Positions 8,825 to 16,124 of a stretch of DNA of 64,000 bases are shown here, one piece after another (position 1 is the stretch's first letter; each line of letters starts with the position of its first letter). Source of the DNA: Planctomycetota bacterium (GTDB lineage Bacteria; Planctomycetota; Planctomycetia; Planctomycetales; Planctomycetaceae); the NCBI GenBank assembly GCA_018242525.1, contig JAFEBS010000052.1, positions 1 through 64,000 on the forward strand, read 5' to 3'. Both the position numbers and the translations under genes were made by a program. The notes beneath the pieces are model-generated. The model was given only the letters and a program-made list of their open reading frames with translations, did not search any database and was not told the origin of the DNA.

Positions 8825-9802
8825 ATGAGCAATGCATCCGAAGTGGTGAAACCTCAAGTTCGAGTCTTTTACAGCTATTCGCGCAAAGACAAAGTCTTGC
8901 GCGACAAGCTGGATGCTCATTTGTCGTTACTCAAGAACGAGGGGAAGATTGTTGGTTGGCATGATCGCGACATTGAGGCGGGGCAGGATTGGGCAACTGC
9001 GATTGACGAGAATCTCAACCGGGCCGATCTGATCCTGCTCCTGATCAGCTCCGATTTTCTCGCGTCTGACTACTGCTACAAACTGGAAATGACGCAAGCG
9101 CTCAAACGCCACAATGCCGGGACCGCTCGCGTGATCCCGGTTATCTTGCGACCCTGCGACTGGCGTTCCGCTCAATTCGCCGCTTTGAACGCGTTGCCGG
9201 ATTCTGGAGAGGCGGTCACAAGTTGGGAAAATGAGGACGCTGCGTTTGCGAATATCGCTGCGGGAATTCGAAGAGCCGTGGAAACATTGAGGGGTGTCCA
9301 TGTTGATTCCGTGAAACCAGTCGTCGACTTCGATCCGAAAGGAATCGTCCCCGAACCCGTCGTGCCGCCGAATCCCGTCAATCCAGATCGACGAACATTG
9401 ATGATCGTCGCCGCGATTGGTGCCGTAGCGATTGTGGCAGCAGTCATCGGAATTCTGGCCGCGATTTTCCCGGCACAACATGTGACCGTTACGATCCAGC
9501 CACCCGTTAAGTCTCGGGCCATCGGCAAAAACCTGGTGATGACAATTCATTTCACGATTACTGGCGAGTTGACGAACTGCGAAGTCTTCGTGGATGTGTC
9601 GGCCGGCAAAACCTTTGACTCCGGTGCGATTCTTCACTCGGTTCAAGTCTCGGAGCAAGACAAAAAGGGGCCGGAGGTCACGTTGACGATTAAGGATCGC
9701 GCAGATCTCGCTGAAGGGAACGTGCAGGTTCGCGTCGTGGGCAGCAACCAACACCAAATCGGGCAAGCGGTCGCATACTTTGTGAAAGGGGCCAGTCCAT
9801 GA
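8825..9802 (+). CDS. TIR-domain protein with transmembrane segment and extracytoplasmic Ig-like domain
   Basis: 325-residue protein. Residues about 10-155 form a TIR domain: the opening strand VFYSYSRKD, the segment WHDRDIEAGQDW, the strand ADLILLLISSDFLASDYC and Glu88 (in YCYKLEM), the position of the catalytic glutamate in NAD-cleaving bacterial TIRs. A proline-rich linker (residues 165-188) leads to one transmembrane helix (191-214) and a C-terminal beta-rich domain of about 105 residues that resembles an Ig-like fold. This gives a cytoplasmic TIR and an outside sensor or binding domain. I chose the ATG at 8825; an in-frame GTG at 8786 would add 13 residues. Its stop overlaps the next start (ATGA), so the two are translationally coupled. 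Whether it is an NADase, a scaffold or an antiphage effector cannot be told from sequence. Confidence 0.85.
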   Translation: MSNASEVVKPQVRVFYSYSRKDKVLRDKLDAHLSLLKNEGKIVGWHDRDIEAGQDWATAIDENLNRADLILLLISSDFLASDYCYKLEMTQALKRHNAGTARVIPVILRPCDWRSAQFAALNALPDSGEAVTSWENEDAAFANIAAGIRRAVETLRGVHVDSVKPVVDFDPKGIVPEPVVPPNPVNPDRRTLMIVAAIGAVAIVAAVIGILAAIFPAQHVTVTIQPPVKSRAIGKNLVMTIHFTITGELTNCEVFVDVSAGKTFDSGAILHSVQVSEQDKKGPEVTLTIKDRADLAEGNVQVRVVGSNQHQIGQAVAYFVKGASP

Positions 9803-10809
9803 ATTGCAGATCCATCGCCACCATGTTGCTGACGTCGTTCGCCATCCAGAAGGCGTTGATTGCAGCCACAATTACGGTATCAGTAGCGGGTGTCGTTGTT
9901 GACCAGCAAAACACTCGCCTGGGCGACATCCACGTTGAACTACACGGAGGTGACAAGCTTGCCAGCGATCCGACGCGCGGGAATGGTGTGTACATCCTGA
10001 CAAAGGGTGGCATTGATGATCAGACGGATCGGTTACTCATTGTCGCCAAGTCCAAAGAATACGACGATCTCGCGATTGAGGTCGATCTTGAGGACGTCGC
10101 TGGCGGAATTCGCCGGTCCAAGGCACCCGATCTTGTGCTCTCTAGTAAGAATGCCTCCAAAGCCAATCTCCACGCTGCGGAAAAGCGATTCACGAACGCG
10201 CTGCGGACCGAGGAGTTGAAAGTTTCTTACAACCTTACTTCCAAGGAGGAAGCTCGGAAATCCGTCCTGCTCAAGGCGGCTGAAGTGGCAGCGACGCTGC
10301 CGGAAACGGGAATGTCCAACTGGAGCGGATTCGTGGGCCGTGCGTTTGACGAGGCGAAACTGAAAGCCCCCGTCCTTGATAGAAACGAATTGCTGATGCT
10401 GCCTCACGACAATACTTTCAAGGAACGCGTGGCCAAAGAGCGTGATCGGGTCGATTCCGAGCGCAGTTCCCTTGGAGGAGCCCTTGGAGGGACCGCAGCA
10501 TTGGATAAACACAAACTGGATTATTTGCTGTCGATCCCGCCCGCCAACATTCCTGATGTTTGGCTGACGATTCCCGAAATGAAAAAGCACTTGCCGACGA
10601 TCAACCAGGAGTATCGGGCGTCTGGAAAAATCGATTTCAATTGGAATGGAACGGATGAGATCAAACCGTGGCTGGAAGGGAGCAATCTCAAAAAGCAGGT
10701 TCTGTTGCTGGAACAAATCAAAAAGGGTTCGCTGGTCACGGATGACCAAAAGAAACGAGTCGACGATCGCATCCACCAGTTGGTCCCCAATATTGGGCAC
10801 CCGCAATAG
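9799..10809 (+). CDS. Secreted or membrane-anchored partner of the TIR protein, unknown family
   Basis: 336-residue protein I cannot assign to a named family. An N-terminal hydrophobic segment (residues about 7-30) looks like a signal peptide or anchor. Residues about 24-115 form a beta-rich domain resembling a carboxypeptidase-regulatory-like/Ig fold (ITVSVAGVVVDQQNTRLGDIHVELHGG). The rest is predominantly helical and charged (for example KERVAKERDRVDSERSS near 212-228) with no catalytic motif visible. The ATG overlaps the TIR gene stop by 4 bp, so it is co-translated with the TIR protein; both would have domains outside the cytoplasmic membrane, which suggests direct interaction. It could be a ligand sensor, inhibitor or adaptor; this is inference from gene order only. 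Confidence 0.75.
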   Translation: MNCRSIATMLLTSFAIQKALIAATITVSVAGVVVDQQNTRLGDIHVELHGGDKLASDPTRGNGVYILTKGGIDDQTDRLLIVAKSKEYDDLAIEVDLEDVAGGIRRSKAPDLVLSSKNASKANLHAAEKRFTNALRTEELKVSYNLTSKEEARKSVLLKAAEVAATLPETGMSNWSGFVGRAFDEAKLKAPVLDRNELLMLPHDNTFKERVAKERDRVDSERSSLGGALGGTAALDKHKLDYLLSIPPANIPDVWLTIPEMKKHLPTINQEYRASGKIDFNWNGTDEIKPWLEGSNLKKQVLLLEQIKKGSLVTDDQKKRVDDRIHQLVPNIGHPQ

Positions 10810-11237
10810 TTCATCGCGAATCAAGGCATCCCGGCATTGAAGAATTCACTCAGCGGTCCCGACCTGGCGAGTGAGGGCGACGCAGTTGTCATGCTTGAGC
10901 GTCCAAAATCATTTTCGGAACCCCAGGTCGCGCTTCAACCTGGTGAGATTGCACTCAGCGGCCAATTCCATTCGGCAGTTGGTTTGAAGAACTATCGTGG
11001 GGAATTCGTTCGTCTGGAATCGACGAATTTGCACGAAATCGGTCGCTTCGGTTTACTTCCCTCCGAACACCGTGGAAACTTGGCGTGTCAACTGTCGGCA
11101 CAAACCCGCCCGTGGAAAAAGGGGTCTGACCCTTTGAAGGGCAATGGATTTACCTTGAGAATCGCCTGCACGGAGAGGGTCAGACCCCTTTTTCTACGGG
11201 CAGCTTTGTAGTCGTCCCCTTTCGGATTCTGGATTCG
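10810..11237. other. 428-bp intergenic region
   Basis: Gap between the TIR-associated gene and trpG. The last part holds the palindromic element at 11109-11200. The rest has no recognisable gene; an open frame crossing it reads through the palindrome and has no plausible product. Confidence 0.5.
11109..11200. repeat. GGGTCTGACCC palindromic element, copy 1
   Basis: Two 25-bp arms (11109-11133 and 11176-11200) are reverse complements with one mismatch, each holding GGGGTCTGACCC or its complement next to an A-run and a CCCGTGG/CCCGTAG end; the loop is 42 nt. Same family as 16013-16116, 37843-37903 (truncated), 43649-43694 (half) and 52701-52800. It lies 38 bp upstream of trpG. Confidence 0.8.
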
Positions 11238-11837
11238 ATGCTGTTCATTCTCGATAACTACGATTCGTTCACCTACAACCTCGTTCAGCGGTTCGGCGAA
11301 ATTGATTCCCGGATCGATGTCCGGGTGGCTCGGAACGATCAGATTACGATCGACGAAATCGCGGCTTTGAAGCCGCGCGGGATCGTCGTTTCGCCCGGCC
11401 CGTGTACTCCCCACGAAGCCGGCATTTCGATGGACCTGATCCGGGCGCTGGGACCCACCATTCCCACGTTCGGCGTTTGCCTGGGGCACCAGTCGCTGGC
11501 CGAAGTTTACAATTCCCCCGTGGTACGAGCCGAGCGGCTGATGCACGGCAAGACGTCGCCCATTCATCATGATGGCCGCGGTGTCTTTGCAGGACTGCCG
11601 AATCCGTTTACGGCGACGCGTTATCACAGTCTGGTGGTCCCCGAAGCGACGCTCAGTTCCGAACTTGAAGTCAGTGCCTGGGCCGATTTCCCCGGTCACC
11701 CGCGTGAGATCATGGGACTGCGACATCGGAAGTATCCAATTCATGGAGTGCAGTTTCACCCGGAGAGTTTCCTGACGGAAGGTGGCATCGAACTGTTGCG
11801 GAACTTCCTGCGGATTGCCGGGGAATTGGCGTCATGA
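11238..11837 (+). CDS. trpG: Anthranilate/aminodeoxychorismate synthase glutamine amidotransferase subunit
   Basis: 199-residue class I glutamine amidotransferase that supplies ammonia to anthranilate synthase or aminodeoxychorismate synthase. It begins with the family hallmark LDNYDSFTYNLVQ, has the oxyanion loop SPGPCTP, the nucleophile Cys81 in FGVCLGHQ, and the His174/Glu176 pair in GVQFHPES. Length is normal for TrpG/PabA. No trpE/pabB is nearby, so which pathway it serves, or whether it is amphibolic, cannot be decided here. It starts 38 bp after a palindromic repeat that may overlap its promoter region. Confidence 0.93.
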   Translation: MLFILDNYDSFTYNLVQRFGEIDSRIDVRVARNDQITIDEIAALKPRGIVVSPGPCTPHEAGISMDLIRALGPTIPTFGVCLGHQSLAEVYNSPVVRAERLMHGKTSPIHHDGRGVFAGLPNPFTATRYHSLVVPEATLSSELEVSAWADFPGHPREIMGLRHRKYPIHGVQFHPESFLTEGGIELLRNFLRIAGELAS

Positions 11838-11932
11838 GGGCACTGCGGCTTTGCCCGCCCAATGGGATCTGACCAAAGAATCGAATCGTTGCACTTCCGC
11901 GAATTGTCACCTGCCTTGCTGGGGAATTACAG

Positions 11933-12802
11933 ATGCGAGCCATGTTGATCCTGGCACTGGCGTTTACCGTAACCGCCATGGCCCGCGCGGCCGACCCGTA
12001 TGTTTCGACCGGGTTTGTGCCATTGCCAGCCGACATTGAAATCGGGGCGATGTCCGCCGTGGCTGTCGATGGACCCGATCGCATCTACGTGCTGCATCGC
12101 GGTGAACCGCCGCTGCTGGTCCTGGATGGCAAACATCGTCTGATCGCAGGTTGGGGGAAGGGCGAATTCAAGACGGTGCATGGTCTGCGAGTCGATTCCC
12201 AGGGAAACGTCTGGGTCACCGATAATGCATTGCACATCGCGCGGCGTTATTCCCGCGAGGGAACGGTCACACTGACTCTGGGCCAGACCGGCAAGGCAGG
12301 TGGTGGCGAAACGGGTCTGAGGTCGCCGGACGACCTGGTGGTTGATTCGAAGGGTTTGATCTATGTCGCGGATGCGGGCAACAAGCGCATCGTGAAGTTT
12401 GATCCCAACGGCAAATACCTTGCAGAGTGGGGTGGGGGCGGCAAGGAACCCGGCAAATTCGCCACCGCTCACGGACTGGCGGTCGACTCGCAGGATCGAA
12501 TCTACGTCGCTGATCGCGGCAACAATCGAGTCCAGGTATTTACGAACGACAGCAAGTTTCAGGCAGAATGGACCGCTGCCGGAAATCCCTTCGGTCTGCT
12601 GGTCACGCCGGAGGGTGTCATCGTCGCCGATGGTGACGCGCATCGCCTGACATTGCTGGATTTCGACGGCAAATCCCTGGGCGCCTGGGGGACTCCGGAA
12701 ACTCTGAAGCTGCCGCACCTGATGGCACTGGGGCGCGATGGCATGGTGTACGTGACCGAAGTCAACGGGAAACGGATACAGATGTTTCAACGTGCGAAGT
12801 AG
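11933..12802 (+). CDS. Secreted NHL-repeat beta-propeller protein
   Basis: 289-residue exported protein with a signal peptide (MRAMLILALAFTVTAMARAAD) and about six NHL blades. Recurrent blade segments are seen as LRVDSQGNVWVTDN, LVVDSKGLIYVADAGNKRIVKFD and LAVDSQDRIYVADRGNNRVQVF. This is close to the propeller of peptidyl-alpha-hydroxyglycine alpha-amidating lyase-type proteins, but I see no proof of lyase activity. It follows trpG by 95 bp. It is convergent with the radical SAM gene, and a hairpin at 12875-12900 lies between them. Binding or scaffold role in the periplasm is the safest statement. Confidence 0.85.
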   Translation: MRAMLILALAFTVTAMARAADPYVSTGFVPLPADIEIGAMSAVAVDGPDRIYVLHRGEPPLLVLDGKHRLIAGWGKGEFKTVHGLRVDSQGNVWVTDNALHIARRYSREGTVTLTLGQTGKAGGGETGLRSPDDLVVDSKGLIYVADAGNKRIVKFDPNGKYLAEWGGGGKEPGKFATAHGLAVDSQDRIYVADRGNNRVQVFTNDSKFQAEWTAAGNPFGLLVTPEGVIVADGDAHRLTLLDFDGKSLGAWGTPETLKLPHLMALGRDGMVYVTEVNGKRIQMFQRAK

Positions 12803-12874
12803 GCAGTCATGAAATGTGCTGTCTTCCAAGCTCTGCTTGGCGATCGAAGAGGAAGCGGAGCTTCAATGACAGGC

Positions 12875-12900
12875 CGTTCCCAAGCTGGAGCTTGGGAACG
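12875..12900. repeat. 26-bp palindrome between convergent genes
   Basis: Perfect 12-bp inverted repeat (CGTTCCCAAGCT/AGCTTGGGAACG) with a 2-nt loop. Just upstream (12822-12868) are degraded CCAAGC..GCTTGG and GAAGC..GCTTC words that look like decayed relatives. Its position between convergent stops suggests a role as bidirectional transcription stop, though no T-run follows. Confidence 0.65.
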
Positions 12901-12909
12901 AGGAAAAGT

Positions 12910-14523
12910 TTAGCTTGCAGGATCAGCGACGCCGTTCAGTCGTCGGCCCTGACGTTTCGGGACGGTGCCCGCGGAAGAGGACCGTTTGGTGTCCGCCCCG
13001 TCCGTAATATAGGGCCGCAGGCACGCCGGTTTATCGCTGCGGCCGCCGCGTTGATAGTCACGCCAGATGGCTGCTGCGGCAACGGACGGCGCGAACTGCT
13101 GTTCCTGCGTCAGATACTCAAACAACAGTTCGACCAGCCGACTCAACGAAATCCCGTGGGATTGTCCCTCGCGCTGGAACAACCGGTTGGCCAGACATCG
13201 AAACTCGGCAAACGGAGAACGCGCTGGTTCGCCGGGAACTCCCTGCCACAACAGCGGCGTTGTTTCCACAAAATTGCCGCTGTTGGCGATCGTGTCCCAG
13301 TATTTCGCGAAACGACGCAGTTCCTGAATGGTGGCGAAGTCCAACAGACTCGTGCTCAGGATCTCATACGGAGGATGTGGGCTGTAGATCATTTGCCAGG
13401 TCTGGTCATGGCGGATGATTGGGGTTCCGCGCAATCGCTTCAGGATTCCCGCCTGGATTTCGTGTGGGGCCAGTTGAACTAATCGGTCAAACCCGGCCGC
13501 GAAGCTTTCGATGGATTCGCCTGGCAGGCCGACAATCAGATCGGCGTGAACATGGACCGACGTATGTTCCCGCAACCAGGTCAGGTTCTGTTCGACCTGT
13601 TCGTTGTCCTGGCGACGGCTGATCAGTTCCGAGACCGCATCGTTGAAGGTCTGGATCCCGACTTCAAACTGCAGGGCTCCCGGTGGAAATCGTGAGATGA
13701 CTTCTTTCAGGGATTCAGGCAACCGGTCCGGGATCAATTCGAAGTGCAGGAACATCCCTGGCTGATAGCGCTCCAGAAAAAACTCCAGGATCGCCAGACT
13801 GACGCGGATGTTCAGATTGAACGTCCGGTCGACGAATTTGAACAACCGCGTTCCTCGCGCCAGCAACTGATCCATGGCCGCCAGGAACGAATCCAACGAG
13901 AACTGCCGCACGGGGATGTCCAGGGCGGACAGACAGAACTCACACGTGAACGGACACCCGCGTGAGGCTTCGACATAGATGACTCGCTGGGCGATGTCAG
14001 TCTCAGAATACAAGTCGTAGGGAAGTGTCAGCCGATTCAAATCGGGAACCGGGGCGTGAATGATCCGACAGTCGCGAACTTCCGTTGGACCACTCAGGTT
14101 TGACTTTGGAAGAGTTTCCACGGGAGGAAGGAGTGACCGGCAGAGTTCGGCGAACGCCAGATCGGCTTCGCCGGTAATCACGTAATCCGAGAGTTGGCAG
14201 ATCGGCTGCTGTTCAGTTTCGTAGCTGACTTCCGGGCCACCCAGGACGACGGTGACATGCGGGACGACTCGTTTCAGATCGGAGACAAGACGAGTGGTTT
14301 CGTCCACGTTCCAGATATAGACGCCGAACCCGACGATCGTCGGATCGTGGGCGAGAATGGCACCCAGAATGTCGAGTGTCGGCTGGTTGATCGTGAATTC
14401 CAGCAGCCTTGTCCGCTCACGCAGGTCCCCCATGTTCGCCAGCAAATACCGCAGGCCGAACGCACAATGGTGATAGCGGGCATTCAAGGTGGCGAGGACA
14501 ATGGAGGGCATGGCGTCGTGCAA
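12910..14523 (-). CDS. B12-binding-domain radical SAM protein (DUF4080 type)
   Basis: 537-residue radical SAM enzyme. The N-terminal part (residues about 5-130) is a cobalamin-binding-like Rossmann domain (VLATLNARYHHCAFGLRYL, GFGVYIWNV, VVLGGPEVSYE). The 4Fe-4S cluster motif is Cys190, Cys194 and Cys197 in SRGCPFTCEFC, followed by the TIM-barrel core (FKFVDRTFNLNIR; QFEVGIQTFN; VHADLIVGLPGE). The C-terminal part matches the DUF4080 layout. The substrate is unknown; related enzymes methylate or rearrange unreactive carbons. It is transcribed toward the NHL gene and is divergent from the GTPase gene 128 bp away. Confidence 0.88.
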   Translation of the reverse strand: MHDAMPSIVLATLNARYHHCAFGLRYLLANMGDLRERTRLLEFTINQPTLDILGAILAHDPTIVGFGVYIWNVDETTRLVSDLKRVVPHVTVVLGGPEVSYETEQQPICQLSDYVITGEADLAFAELCRSLLPPVETLPKSNLSGPTEVRDCRIIHAPVPDLNRLTLPYDLYSETDIAQRVIYVEASRGCPFTCEFCLSALDIPVRQFSLDSFLAAMDQLLARGTRLFKFVDRTFNLNIRVSLAILEFFLERYQPGMFLHFELIPDRLPESLKEVISRFPPGALQFEVGIQTFNDAVSELISRRQDNEQVEQNLTWLREHTSVHVHADLIVGLPGESIESFAAGFDRLVQLAPHEIQAGILKRLRGTPIIRHDQTWQMIYSPHPPYEILSTSLLDFATIQELRRFAKYWDTIANSGNFVETTPLLWQGVPGEPARSPFAEFRCLANRLFQREGQSHGISLSRLVELLFEYLTQEQQFAPSVAAAAIWRDYQRGGRSDKPACLRPYITDGADTKRSSSAGTVPKRQGRRLNGVADPAS

Positions 14524-14651
14524 CAGGGCTTGAAATCAGGCGATCCAGGGAATTTTCCGTGAACTTAATCAACGATGGCCGAGCGACGAGACGTCAATCC
14601 GTGGCCGTTGCGGTATCATGACCGGCAGACAAAGAAGAAGACTCGACGATA

Positions 14652-15935
14652 ATGATAGTCAATTCCACGTGCATCGATCATACCATGCTTAACCGTCTGA
14701 AATCGTGGTTCGGGTTCGGATCGCTTTCCAATGAGGAATTCGAACGGCAGCGGCGTGAACTGCTCAAGAAAACGCCGGTTCCCGTTTTCTGGCTGTTCGG
14801 CAAGACGGGCAGCGGAAAATCGTCGATTGTTCGGTACCTGACCGGTGCGACGCAAGTGGAGATCGGTAACGGGTTTCGCCCGCAGACAAGAACTTCGTCC
14901 CAATACGACTTTCCCGACAGCGATGCTCCCATCGTCCGGTTCCTGGACACGCGCGGACTGGGTGAAACCGGCTACGATCCGGCCGAAGATCTGGAGCGAT
15001 TCAACACCTCGACCCACGTCGTGATTGTCGTGGCCCGGGTCATGGATCATGCATTGCAGGACATTGTGGGACCGTTGCGAGCGATCCGGGCGGCTCAACC
15101 GCATCGCCCGGTCGTGCTAGCATTGACTTGTCTGCATGAGGCCTATCCGTTCGAACAGCACCCCGATCCAGATCCGTTTGACGCGATGGCCACGGCAACC
15201 GCCGTCGCCACGGCGGGCGATACGACGACGACGGCAGCAGGGACCGCGTCCGCCACGACGTCATCGGTCCTGGCCCCGTGGCCGGAACTTCAACGCTGTC
15301 TGGCCGAGCAAGAACAGCGCTTTGCCGGACTGGTGGATCGCATCGTCCCGGTCGATCTGACATTGCCCGAGGACGGTTTCGCGCAGCAGGAATTCGGCGG
15401 GCGACGACTGGAAGAGACATTGATTGAACTTCTGCCCGCGGCGTGTCGGCAGGCGCTGTTATACCTGGATGAAGTTCGGACGACACTCAAGGATTTAACC
15501 GCGCGGCAGGCGTTGCCGACAATCATCGCGTACAGCAGTCTGGCCGCGACCGCCGCCGCCACGCCGCTGCCTCTGGTGGACATCCCGGCCGTGATGGGTG
15601 TGCAGACACGGTTGATTTACGTGCTGGCCGACTTGTACGACCAGAAGATGAACATCGACATGCTGACGAAAATGGTGGGGGCGGCCGCCGGACAGGTGGC
15701 GCTGCGGTTTGCCGTCAAGGCTCCCCTGAAGTTCATTCCGTTTGTCGGACAGACCGCCAATGCGGCGATGGCGTTTGCCTACACGTTTTCGCTGGGAAAA
15801 GCGTGCTGCTGGTACTTTGGTGAGATCCGCAACGGCCACTTGCCGTTGCCCGAGGATCTGAACAAGGTCTGGGCAGAACAGTTGGAAGACGCGGTCGCCG
15901 TATGGAGAAATCGACGCGAGACCCCGACCCAATAA
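14652..15935 (+). CDS. P-loop GTPase with C-terminal DUF697-like membrane-associated domain
   Basis: 427-residue GTPase of the Era/YcjF-like group. G1 is GKTGSGKSS (residues 50-58), G3 is DTRG (99-102) and G4 is degenerate: the sequence at the expected place is ALTCLHE rather than NKxD. A low-complexity Ala/Thr-rich insert follows (ATATAVATAGDTTTTAAGTA). Residues about 290-410 form a DUF697-like helical region with hydrophobic stretches, suggesting membrane association. The start may be the internal ATG at 14685 (MLNRLKSWFGF). A second GTPase gene follows on the same strand, separated by a palindromic repeat. Role unknown; relatives are linked to envelope stress or membrane remodelling. Confidence 0.8.
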   Translation: MIVNSTCIDHTMLNRLKSWFGFGSLSNEEFERQRRELLKKTPVPVFWLFGKTGSGKSSIVRYLTGATQVEIGNGFRPQTRTSSQYDFPDSDAPIVRFLDTRGLGETGYDPAEDLERFNTSTHVVIVVARVMDHALQDIVGPLRAIRAAQPHRPVVLALTCLHEAYPFEQHPDPDPFDAMATATAVATAGDTTTTAAGTASATTSSVLAPWPELQRCLAEQEQRFAGLVDRIVPVDLTLPEDGFAQQEFGGRRLEETLIELLPAACRQALLYLDEVRTTLKDLTARQALPTIIAYSSLAATAAATPLPLVDIPAVMGVQTRLIYVLADLYDQKMNIDMLTKMVGAAAGQVALRFAVKAPLKFIPFVGQTANAAMAFAYTFSLGKACCWYFGEIRNGHLPLPEDLNKVWAEQLEDAVAVWRNRRETPTQ

Positions 15936-16012
15936 GGGCCGTGCCCTCAACCCAATTCGAGAGATCGCTCGAGACTTCCTTCGGGACAAACGATGAAATC
16001 AGATGCGAAGCC

Positions 16013-16116
16013 CAGCAGCCCGTGGAAAAAGGGGTCTGACCCTTTGGAGGTCGATGCATTCACCATGAAAACCGCATGCCCGGAGCGGGTCAGCCCCCTT
16101 TTTCCACGGGCTGCTG
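16013..16116. repeat. GGGTCTGACCC palindromic element, copy 2
   Basis: The most intact copy: 30-bp arms 16013-16042 and 16087-16116 are reverse complements with one mismatch, 44-nt loop. It sits in the gap between the two GTPase genes. The frame of the downstream gene stays open through it, reading PWKKGSDPLE and later ERVSPLFPRAA, the same peptide pattern encoded by copy 1. Confidence 0.85.
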
Positions 16117-16124
16117 GTAACGGG

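Noticed and set aside
10837..11211. Open frame crossing repeat copy 1
   Set aside because: Half of it encodes the palindromic element, no ribosome-binding site is present and the peptide (PWKKGSDPLK...) is a repeat artefact.
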